Source: Stramenopiles sp. TOSAG23-2
Lineage: Eukaryota; Sar
Direction of reading: 5' to 3'
Assembly: GCA_900128395.1 (NCBI GenBank)
Contig: LT649485.1
Location: forward strand, 1-23,540
DNA: 23,540 bases
The translations under genes were made by a program, and so were the position numbers. Below are positions 1 through 6,971 of the stretch, piece by piece. Positions within the stretch are counted from its first letter, which is position 1, and every line of letters starts with the position of its first letter. The notes beneath the pieces are model-generated. The model was given only the letters and a program-made list of their open reading frames with translations. It made no database searches and had not been told where the DNA came from.

Positions 1-55
1 TCCTGGATCCAACTTGAAAGCCATTCCTTTTCTTTTCGAAGATAATAGGTGTTTC
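1..55 (-). repeat. 55-bp inverted copy of part of the 416-aa gene, left arm
   Basis: Bases 1-55, read on the minus strand, are identical over all 55 bases to 2560-2614 on the plus strand. Identity stops at 56 inward and may continue beyond the left edge. Both arms are read in the same codon frame, so two divergent genes share this peptide segment. Confidence 0.95.
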
Positions 56-1008
56 GAATGAGCCGGCATGACCAGGACACAACGCATTTCGATAGACTGC
101 CTGGGCGGAGCATCCGCCGGGGTGTTCACATCCTCAAAGGCAGAGTGCGCACAGGGCGCGTGCTCCTTGGCGTCCGAGTCGTAGCCAATGAAGACCAACA
201 GCTCCTCTCTGGTCAGCCCAGGGTAATAATAGAATTGCTGCCCCTCGCGCCGCGTCAAGCCAAGCCTCCCGACAACGCCGCCGCAACCGTCGCCGCTTTT
301 GATGGTGCGCTTGTCAGCGACGGCGAGAGGGCAGCGTCTCACCGGCTCATCGCTGGTGTTTCTCCAAGTGTTCAGTACTACCATACGACGCTCAGCGAGC
401 CGTTCGGCCGTTAGACCAGCCGCCTTCATCTGTGCGGGCACGTCGCTGCTATTGACAAACGACATCGCGAGCTTCTCCTCCATTGTCCACGACTGGTTGG
501 GTTCCTCCCCACTCAGGGCACACATATATGCCTCTTTCATGTTGCCGGTATAATCGTTGTGTACGTGGTAGAGCGGCTTGGACTCCTGCTTTTGCGAGCC
601 CTCGAGTCGGCTGACGTGAGGCCCACCCAGGAATATGTGTTCCGCACCCGTCAACTCCCTCAACACAGCGAACACCTCATCGTAATAGGTCGACGCCAGT
701 AACTCCTCGTTCAACCAGTCCGTGATGGAGCTTACATGCGACACCACCGTTAAGCCCGCGGAGCTAGGCAGCAAAATGTCGGCGTCCTGCGGCAGCAACC
801 GGGCGTTGTGAACCTCCAAGGTGTACGTGTCCTGCTCGTAGCACTCGAAAACGTTGGCCGGGTCGCAGCCCACCTTCAGCCGCCTGAAATTGAAGACGCC
901 AGTGGTTGCCATTGGATACGTTACAGGTTTTTTTTTTGATGCTTCATTTGTTTTTTGTTCGTTTAATACTGACGCCATTTTTAAAACTTCGTGTTCGCTG
1001 CTGGACAT
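1..1008 (-). CDS. CmcJ/AsaB/NvfI-like non-heme Fe(II) oxygenase, partial (3' end off the window)
   Basis: The minus strand is open for 336 codons from ATG at 1008 to the window edge with no stop, so the 3' end is missing. Sequence blocks match the CmcJ/AsaB/NvfI family (cephalosporin methoxylation and fungal secondary-metabolite oxygenases): HVHND at residues 148-152, giving the HxD pair H150/D152; VLNTWR at 211-216; CPLAVADKRT at 226-235; FYYYPGLTREELLVFIGYDS at 259-278; CAHSAF with H288 as third iron ligand; RQSIEMR at 303-309. Family knowledge makes it a 2-oxoglutarate/iron oxygenase or a relative that has lost that use; the substrate is unknown. Codons 1-34 are AT-rich like the neighbours, then composition turns sharply GC-rich (121-180 is 38/60 G+C). 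The final 18 codons copy residues 293-310 of the 416-aa neighbour in the same reading frame. It is divergent from that gene across 676 bp. Family assignment is fairly sure. Confidence 0.8.
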   Translation of the reverse strand, partial: MSSSEHEVLKMASVLNEQKTNEASKKKPVTYPMATTGVFNFRRLKVGCDPANVFECYEQDTYTLEVHNARLLPQDADILLPSSAGLTVVSHVSSITDWLNEELLASTYYDEVFAVLRELTGAEHIFLGGPHVSRLEGSQKQESKPLYHVHNDYTGNMKEAYMCALSGEEPNQSWTMEEKLAMSFVNSSDVPAQMKAAGLTAERLAERRMVVLNTWRNTSDEPVRRCPLAVADKRTIKSGDGCGGVVGRLGLTRREGQQFYYYPGLTREELLVFIGYDSDAKEHAPCAHSAFEDVNTPADAPPRQSIEMRCVLVMPAHSKHLLSSKRKGMAFKLDPG

Positions 1009-1209
1009 ATTGTCAATTTAAAAAAAAGAAGTTGGTTTTGAATATGCGTTTGTGATTTTTGTTAATATTTATTTATAACTTTTTAAAAAAGATTGTTTTA
1101 AAAATAGTTTTCGTATTTATTATGTTTCAAAAATATTATTTATTATGTGTGTAAATTGTAAATATAGAATAATACAAATAATACTGTGCTGGTGTGCTGA
1201 GTGTTCTAC

Positions 1210-1272
1210 GACACTATTTTCACCATTTCGTAGCGTGAACACAGCAGGAAAACGATAATTTTTTTGACACCC
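1210..1272. repeat. 63-bp dispersed direct repeat, copy 1
   Basis: It matches 1440-1502 with three mismatches (60/63). The AAGCTTCT word also occurs near both copies (about 1278 and 1431), so the duplicated unit may once have been longer. It may be a degraded mobile-element or gene fragment; it has no terminal inverted repeats that I can see. Confidence 0.85.
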
Positions 1273-1439
1273 ACTTTAAGCTTCTATAATAAAAATAATA
1301 AAGTATCTTTTTTGATTTTTTGTTGACTATGATTATGATGAGTTAGCTGGTTAGATTGATAATGATGATTGTTGATGATAGGCACATAGTAAAAAAAAGA
1401 ATAATAAGAACTATCACATGCTGTGCGTAAAAGCTTCTT

Positions 1440-1502
1440 GACACTATTTTCACCATTTCGTAGCATGAACACAGCAGCAAAACCATAATTTTTTTGACAC
1501 CC
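1440..1502. repeat. 63-bp dispersed direct repeat, copy 2
   Basis: Second copy of the 1210-1272 element in direct orientation, 230 bp away, with three substitutions. Minus-strand reading is open across this copy but the peptide resembles nothing I know. Confidence 0.85.
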
Positions 1503-1684
1503 GTAAAAGATAGCTGCCAATTAGCACTAAATCTATCCATCTATCCATAATAAAATAAAGTAAATGTAATGATGAGTAGGTCAATTTGTAATTATTATTA
1601 TTAATATAAGTTCAATAGCAGCTGCAACATCAAACAGTTCACAGCACATCATCATTCCATTTAACAACAGAGGAAACTAGAAGG

Positions 1685-2935
1685 ATGTCGTCTTTAAAAG
1701 AAGGTCAACTCTTTCAAGTAAGGAAAACAAAGTCATCAAAATTTTTTAGCCGTGCAGAGCTCGCAGACGCAGTGGAAAAATGGAACTTGTTGGCATATGA
1801 CTCCGACGAACTAATTGTTTTGTGTAAAAGGTCCACTTGCAGGAACCTAAGGTTTGTAAATAGATACCAAGGATGTTTCAAAGCACCCCATACTCGATGT
1901 AAAGGCGTCAAATATGTTAAAACAATTACTGAACGCTCATTGCTACGTCGCCTCCGTAGTTTTGACCATACAGTGAAAAAGACTGCGGAAATAGGAAAAC
2001 AAATTAGCTTTACGGACACCGTTATGGACGAAACCAACAAAAAGGAAAATGACTTTGGTTTGAAAGATCCCAAGGGAGATACAATTTACTTCAACAACTT
2101 AGATAATGTTGAGCAGCGAGAGCCGCAAGATGCAAAAACGAAAATAGTAGCTTTTTCATTTCTCCCGGCGTTTGTGTTTCTTTTTTATTATCATACACCT
2201 AGTAAGACCAGTAACGTTAACACCAGGTATCTTAAAGCTTGGAATCACACTGGTGTTTTGAAGGAGCGTGCTAGCGTGTCGTTTGATTGTTTGGTTCAAT
2301 TTGCATTTGGATTTTGTCTTTTGTTTTGTATTATGAAAATTAGATGGAAAAGATTACAACGTTGCTACTTCAAAACCATAAAGCGCCACTTTTATCGGTC
2401 GGCTGCGCAAAAGGCGGGTCATGTGCCCGTTTTCAAAAATAGAAAGGAAGAATTGGGATGTGTGCATCACAATACTAAACACAGTCAACAAGAGATTGTT
2501 CATATCAAAAACGCATATGCAGCTCTCGCTAGGCCAAATTTGACATACAGAACTGCCAAGAAACACCTATTATCTTCGAAAAGAAAAGGAATGGCTTTCA
2601 AGTTGGATCCAGGAGCCCTCTCGAGTGCTCGCTTGAAAAAAATTGAGGTCAACGAGTCTAATGGTGCAGCTCAGAAAACAGATATTAGTGTGTATGCTGA
2701 GATATATGATAAATGCGATGGTGACTTTGACAAAATTGCAGAAATGTTATCTAGTGGTAGAGATCATGTTGTGTGGAAAGATGGTATTAATAGTAGCTCT
2801 GCCACAGACGCGGAAGATTTTGCGATAAAAATATTGACCGGTGCCCTTTTGGCTTCCGATCGTAAAGGTGGTTCCCAAGCTGGCATTTTGACATTGGGCG
2901 CTAGCAAAGTATCCGAAGGTAAAAGCAAAAAGTAA
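1685..2935 (+). CDS. Unrecognised 416-aa protein with a Cys/His cluster and two hydrophobic segments
   Basis: I do not recognise this family. The N-terminal ~110 residues are basic, with a Cys/His cluster (CKRSTC near residue 48, then GCFKAPHTRC near 62-72) that could bind zinc. Two hydrophobic stretches follow: IVAFSFLPAFVFLFYYH near 154-170 and FAFGFCLLFCIMKI near 207-220. A basic segment comes next, then an acidic C-terminal part (ISVYAEIYDKCDGDFDKIAE). ATG 1685 is the first in a long open frame. The peptide KHLLSSKRKGMAFKLDPG (residues 293-310) is shared exactly with the end of the divergent oxygenase frame. The stop used here is at 2933-2935. Alternatively a 93-nt GT-AG intron (2919-3011, GAAG|GTAAAA...GATTAG) would replace the last five residues with an 18-residue tail ending KTNVYT at 3067. 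It could be a mobile-element or membrane protein; neither is shown. Confidence 0.7.
   Translation: MSSLKEGQLFQVRKTKSSKFFSRAELADAVEKWNLLAYDSDELIVLCKRSTCRNLRFVNRYQGCFKAPHTRCKGVKYVKTITERSLLRRLRSFDHTVKKTAEIGKQISFTDTVMDETNKKENDFGLKDPKGDTIYFNNLDNVEQREPQDAKTKIVAFSFLPAFVFLFYYHTPSKTSNVNTRYLKAWNHTGVLKERASVSFDCLVQFAFGFCLLFCIMKIRWKRLQRCYFKTIKRHFYRSAAQKAGHVPVFKNRKEELGCVHHNTKHSQQEIVHIKNAYAALARPNLTYRTAKKHLLSSKRKGMAFKLDPGALSSARLKKIEVNESNGAAQKTDISVYAEIYDKCDGDFDKIAEMLSSGRDHVVWKDGINSSSATDAEDFAIKILTGALLASDRKGGSQAGILTLGASKVSEGKSKK
2560..2614 (+). repeat. 55-bp inverted copy, right arm
   Basis: Exact reverse complement of 1-55, lying inside the 416-aa coding sequence. The intact, unfused context here suggests this is the source and the left-edge copy the derivative, but the sequence left of the window is needed to tell. 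Confidence 0.95.
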
Positions 2936-3119
2936 TGTTTATATCGCATTATCTCGTCATCATGTTTTGGTTTGCTATATTTTGATATTTGATTTTTCTG
3001 TGCTCGATTAGGTTCCTCCAACTGGGGCACTGACTGGCGAGTGAGCAAAACTAATGTTTATACTTAAATCGAGCATTAATATTGTGAACGTCCCAAATCC
3101 TATGATATTACTGTTGCTC

Positions 3120-3343
3120 TCGTGATATGAATTTGACCTATGAATTATTGAGTAAAACGAGTCAATGATGTAGAGCAACGCCTTAAGATGAAAGCTATGA
3201 AACAAAATGCTGTTGTAAATAATAATAATAATCGTGATATGAATTTGACCTATGAATTATTGAGTAAAACGAGTCAATGATGTAGAGCAACGCCTTAAGA
3301 TGAAAGCTATGAAACAAAATGCTGTTGTAAATAATAATAATAA
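3120..3343. repeat. 112-bp tandem duplication (3120-3231 and 3232-3343)
   Basis: Two head-to-tail copies of 112 bp, identical as far as I can read, ending in AAT triplets. The second copy contains the start codon and first codons of the small LRR gene. The first copy contains the same ATG (3189), but there the frame runs only 30 codons to a stop. The duplication therefore gives a decoy start upstream of the real one. Confidence 0.9.
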
Positions 3344-3770
3344 TAATAATAATAATAGTAAGAAGAAAAGTGCTGCATGTATGAAATGGGAAAAAGAATT
3401 TGAAGGAAAGACTGAGATTAACTTGTATAATAATAATATCACCGATGACGGAGCGAAACACATTGCCGAGGCGTTGAAAGAGAATAGGAGTTTGACTGTG
3501 ATTAACTTGTATGGAAATAATATCACCGATGACGGAGCGAAACATATTGCCGAGGCGTTGAAAGTGAATACTAGTTTGACATATATTAGCTTGAGGAATA
3601 ATAACATCACCGATGACGGAGCGAAACATATTGCCGAGGCGTTGAAAGTGAATACTAGTTTGACTATGATTAGCTTAGGTGAAAATAATATCACCGATGA
3701 CACAAAAAAATGGCTGAAAAAAGAATGCAAACGTGATGGATTAACAATTTATATATATAAATACGAATAG
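3300..3770 (+). CDS. Small ribonuclease-inhibitor-type LRR protein, 156 aa
   Basis: After an Asn run (residues 11-19) and a basic linker, 28-residue leucine-rich repeats of the NLRC3/RNI type begin at residue 45: NNITDDGAKHIAEALK..SLT.I.L is repeated at 45-72, 73-100 and 101-128, then a truncated fourth repeat passes into a lysine-rich tail. At DNA level the units are 84 bp (starts at 3432, 3516, 3600, 3684) and nearly identical, so expansion is recent. No signal peptide or membrane segment is visible. Four repeats make a very short solenoid, so this may be a fragment of a larger repeat gene. The frame is open upstream of 3300 for 13 codons (VKRVNDVEQRLK just before the Met), so an upstream exon is possible. 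Function is probably protein binding; nothing more can be said. Confidence 0.75.
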   Translation: MKAMKQNAVVNNNNNNNNNSKKKSAACMKWEKEFEGKTEINLYNNNITDDGAKHIAEALKENRSLTVINLYGNNITDDGAKHIAEALKVNTSLTYISLRNNNITDDGAKHIAEALKVNTSLTMISLGENNITDDTKKWLKKECKRDGLTIYIYKYE

Positions 3771-3871
3771 TTAATTCTAATATTTGTTGAACGTATTAAT
3801 CGTCCGCTGTTGCTAAAAGCTTTTTTGAAATGTTTAAATAAAAATATTAAAATACGTAAAAAAAGTAATTA

Positions 3872-3990
3872 TTAATAGTCTAATTCGGCATCGCTCCAAA
3901 ATCGTTCTAACGTAGGTTGTTTGTAAATTTCTCCATCTTTTTCTATATATCTTCTTTGTTATCGTTATTGAAAAAGACATAAAAATCTTC
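3872..3990 (-). pseudogene. Frameshifted coding relic
   Basis: On the minus strand one frame reads KFVEDFYVFFNNDNKEDI then stop. The overlapping next frame reads YIEKDGEIYKQPTLERFW followed by SDAELDY and TAA at 3872-3874. The two pieces join smoothly in composition and sense if one base is lost or gained near 3945. I do not recognise the protein, and no further coding sequence is visible upstream toward 4276. It is either the decayed 3' end of a lost gene or a 3' exon with a sequencing error. Confidence 0.4.
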
Positions 3991-4276
3991 CACAAACTTA
4001 TTTATTTATTTTTAGTCCTGACTGAAATATGATATTATAACTATAATGATGGCAGGATGCTAACTGGCTAATGCAGAGATACAATCTAAATCTGGCTAGA
4101 TCAAGAATTAAAAATTTGCAAAATTGAATACCCTATAGCCGCTAGATAAAGAATATTATACGGAAAATTATATATAAGTCTAAAAATAAGTGGAAATCAA
4201 TATATAATAATAGAATTTAAAAAAATCTGTTTTTCTTCTTCTTTCTTTTTTTTTTGTAACTGTTTATAGTTTACTT

Positions 4277-4404
4277 TTACTTAACTTGATCACCTCCATT
4301 ATTATTGCCATTTGCTCGTAAACTTTGTACTAATGTATCCATCCCTTTCTTTAAATCAAGAATTGCTTTATCTCTTTTCTCAAATTCTACTGTTAATCTT
4401 TTAA
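4277..4404 (-). CDS. Probable missed 3' coding exon of the propeller-cyclophilin gene
   Basis: The minus strand here encodes a charged, coiled-coil-like tail (VKRLTVEFEKRDKAILDLKK, then GMDTLVQSLR, then an Asn/Gly stretch) ending at TAA 4277-4279. It has no plausible start of its own. A donor CTTG|GTAATT at 4531/4530 and an acceptor TTTAG|TT at 4405/4404 define a 126-nt intron that joins the cyclophilin end (SIIEL) to this tail in frame. With the 91-bp duplication counted once, the full frame is 826 codons including stop. If the tail is not used, the frame ends at TAA 4524-4526 after SIIELGN. Confidence 0.55.
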
Positions 4405-4532
4405 CTAAACTGGTAAAATACGAATCCAAAAATAATGCGTATTTTAAAAGCAGAAATGTATACGGTCATACAAATTTGGTCGTACAAATTTGTATATATT
4501 CATAAATTTGTTATATTTTGCCTTAATTACCA

Positions 4533-4714
4533 AGCTCTATTATCGACATTTTAATTATATAATCCAATTTTGGATAATTCATTTTCAAAAAAGAATTACC
4601 TTCCTGAAAAATTCTACCTTGATAGCTCTATTATCGACATTTTAATTATATAATCCAATTTTGGATAATTCATTTTCAAAAAAGAATTACCTTCCTGAAA
4701 AATTCTACCTTGAT
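4533..4714. repeat. 91-bp perfect tandem duplication (4533-4623 and 4624-4714)
   Basis: Two identical 91-bp copies lie directly head to tail over the end of the cyclophilin coding region. Because 91 is not a multiple of three, the second copy encountered shifts the frame and the protein stops at 4614 (ending IIELSR). On the coding strand the unit contains GAAG|GTAATT, so a GT-AG intron of exactly 91 nt (4600-4690) could remove one copy and restore the frame. Confidence 0.95.
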
Positions 4715-6971
4715 TTATGGTTTCCCCATATTGTCCGTAAAAAGAAGTGATAATATCAAATGATTTACGTGGCACGACTGCAAATGGTTGGAAATTCATT
4801 GCATCCAAACGTGCATTGTCCATTATATTGAAAAATACCTGTGTGCTTCTTGAATTTGGGCCATGCGCGGCAAAAGAAACCGTTCCTAATGAGTTTGATA
4901 TATGTGCTGGCGGATCATCAGAAATTGTTGAACCATATTGCTTTTGTATCTTTGGATCACCATTAATACCAAATTGAGCAACAAACCCTGGTAAGACGCG
5001 AAAAATAGCTACATTTTCGTAAAATCCAGCAGCAACTAAAGATAGAAATTGCGCAGCGCCTTGTGGACTCCATTTGGGTTTAACAGTCATTTGAAACGAA
5101 CCTTTTGTTGTTTCAACATGAACTGTAACATCACGAACAGCCATCTTATCAATGCTTGAATCTTCAGATTTTTTTACTGTACCTGTTGTAGTATCTTTGT
5201 TATCACTATTATTGTTGTTGTTGTTGTTGTCACTACTAGTATTATCATTCTTATTACCAATGTTATTATTATCATTATTTTCGTTGGCATTTTTATTGTT
5301 GTTGTTGTTGGCATTGTTATTATCTTGTTGCTTTTGCTTGTTTTTAGATGAATGACATAGTAATGTAACTATACCACCTTTATCTTTACAATCATTAGTA
5401 TCTTCTCCATCATGTGAATTCATTCCACTTATTCCTAACGCTATTTCTGATGGAGACACAGCATTACTATGACTTGGACCAGCAGCACCGCTTGCCGAAA
5501 TCGATGGTGGTTTATTGCCCCCATTGTTGTTGTTATTGCTGTTGCTGTTCCCGCTAGCGCCATCAGCATTACTTTTTACACTCTTGGCATCATTAGAAGA
5601 GGTTTTGTGATGAAACTTAGCTGGCAATATGCCCATTTCTGCTGCTACGCTATCACGAACTGGTGCCAGCAGCTGACGCCGTCTTTTAAATATATTTTGT
5701 GAAGAAAATTTATTTTTCTCCATCTCAAATTCATCATATTTCATTAAATCAACTTGTATAAAATGTGGATGATATACATCATTCAAACTGTCCAGCGCTT
5801 TTATACCATTCAATGTATTTGTATTAAATGAAAATACAATATAGCGATCATCACCACCAGGTGCATATTCTGGATGCGATTTGGAGGCGTAGCTGATTAA
5901 TCCCTCGGTTTTGTTCAAATACTTCTTCGATATGTTGTAGAACGTACTAACTTTCCAGTTGTTTTTATAAATTGATTTAGAGTTTGATAATGCAATATGT
6001 ACAATAGGATCCAATGCTTGACAAAGCAAAATGTACCATGAGTTTAAAAATGTATTGTAAACTAAATTTCCTTCTGAAAAATCAGATGGAAATAACATTT
6101 TCAAATTTACAATTTCAAAATCGGTAGTCCATGTATCATTAACAGAAAAATATTCAAACAAGTTACTATTATTAAACGATGAAAAATGCAATAAATCTTT
6201 CTTATGAATTCTTGATAAAGCAGCCCCGCTACGTGTAGTAGACCAGGTACATTTGCCAAAGATATATACATATTGATTCTTATCACTACTTCTATTTGGT
6301 ACGATTGCTTCGCCATCTTCATTTGCAAGTGCGATACCTTCGTTCCAAGTGCAATTGCTATCTTCCTTGCTGTTCGGTATACTTTGTGAACGATACAACC
6401 ACTCTGTAGGTGGGGGTATAAAGGAGTGTTGAAAATTATCGACAATAATAACATCTGTACTAACTTGCTTAAATCCAATTGACGAATTGGATGCTTCAAT
6501 TTTCATACTAAGGAAAAATAGTTTCTCAATGAACAACCCTGCTACTACCCAGTAGTAAGCTGATGAAGGCGTGGATGTTGTATTAGGTGGCTTTAAAAAT
6601 CCATTTGTTTTTTTTGGAATAAAATTATTGATTGTATTACGTTCAACGTTTACAATAGAAAATGAATCATGCATCATTTTTTGGATATTTCTATGTCCAT
6701 TAGGTGTGATATTACCGACTAAAGTATCGCCCCATACCCAGAGAAAATTATGATTAAGTAATGGAATAGATAGCGCTACATCTCCACCAAGCCATGGTGT
6801 ACGTGGTTGAAAAAATACATTTAAATCCTCCCTTTCAATAATTCCGTTATCATACTTATCTGCAATTGATATTACAACATCATATTTTAAAAAAATGATG
6901 AGTAAAATAGTATAAAAACCAGCTTGCATAGTCATCATCGATATAAACGCGCCTGCCTTTTTATATTTCAA
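4614..6971 (-). CDS. Secreted beta-propeller-like domain fused to a cyclophilin peptidyl-prolyl isomerase
   Basis: As assembled this is 785 aa. Residues 14-38 form a signal peptide or anchor (MTMQAGFYTILLIIFLKY). Residues ~50-420 resemble five-bladed propellers of the DUF4185/DUF5005 kind, with WLGGD at 60-64 and WVWGDT at 78-83; this assignment is tentative. A dibasic stretch FKRRRQLL precedes an Asn/Ser-rich linker of ~150 residues coded by AAT/AAC runs. Residues ~612-785 are a cyclophilin domain with FRVLPGFVAQFGINGDP (catalytic-type Arg in FR) and STQVFFNI, of the form common in algal secretory cyclophilins. It should catalyse proline isomerisation in the secretory pathway or outside the cell. 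The last codons are changed by the 91-bp duplication; the native end probably continues to 4277 through one or two small introns. The upstream neighbour on this strand is the HTTM gene, 415 bp away. Confidence 0.85.
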   Translation of the reverse strand: MKYKKAGAFISMMTMQAGFYTILLIIFLKYDVVISIADKYDNGIIEREDLNVFFQPRTPWLGGDVALSIPLLNHNFLWVWGDTLVGNITPNGHRNIQKMMHDSFSIVNVERNTINNFIPKKTNGFLKPPNTTSTPSSAYYWVVAGLFIEKLFFLSMKIEASNSSIGFKQVSTDVIIVDNFQHSFIPPPTEWLYRSQSIPNSKEDSNCTWNEGIALANEDGEAIVPNRSSDKNQYVYIFGKCTWSTTRSGAALSRIHKKDLLHFSSFNNSNLFEYFSVNDTWTTDFEIVNLKMLFPSDFSEGNLVYNTFLNSWYILLCQALDPIVHIALSNSKSIYKNNWKVSTFYNISKKYLNKTEGLISYASKSHPEYAPGGDDRYIVFSFNTNTLNGIKALDSLNDVYHPHFIQVDLMKYDEFEMEKNKFSSQNIFKRRRQLLAPVRDSVAAEMGILPAKFHHKTSSNDAKSVKSNADGASGNSNSNNNNNGGNKPPSISASGAAGPSHSNAVSPSEIALGISGMNSHDGEDTNDCKDKGGIVTLLCHSSKNKQKQQDNNNANNNNNKNANENNDNNNIGNKNDNTSSDNNNNNNNSDNKDTTTGTVKKSEDSSIDKMAVRDVTVHVETTKGSFQMTVKPKWSPQGAAQFLSLVAAGFYENVAIFRVLPGFVAQFGINGDPKIQKQYGSTISDDPPAHISNSLGTVSFAAHGPNSRSTQVFFNIMDNARLDAMNFQPFAVVPRKSFDIITSFYGQYGETINQGRIFQEGNSFLKMNYPKLDYIIKMSIIELSR

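Larger units (their letters stand above)
1009..1684. promoter_or_regulatory. Divergent intergenic region with direct repeats
   Basis: This AT-rich spacer (1021-1080 is 12/60 G+C) separates the start codons of the oxygenase gene and the 416-aa gene, so it should carry both promoters. No TATA box stands out from the AT background. It holds the two 63-bp direct repeats listed separately. I see no convincing coding sequence. Confidence 0.5.

Noticed and set aside
49-553. Open frames on the plus strand
   Set aside because: They are shadows of the GC-rich oxygenase frame on the minus strand, whose conserved iron-site motifs decide the coding strand.
1284-1540. Minus-strand frames of 65-78 codons in the spacer
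   Set aside because: AT-rich low-complexity peptides over the 63-bp repeat; no domain, no good start context.
3195-3730. Minus-strand frames of 144-157 codons opposite the small LRR gene
   Set aside because: Their repeats are just the antisense of the 84-bp LRR units; the plus strand gives a recognised LRR fold.
4305-4505. Plus-strand 66-codon frame
   Set aside because: It is antisense to the predicted 3' exon at 4277-4404 and to its intron.
5152-5355. Leucine-rich 67-aa frame on plus
   Set aside because: Shadow of the poly-Asn linker of the propeller-cyclophilin (Asn codons read backwards as Leu/Val).
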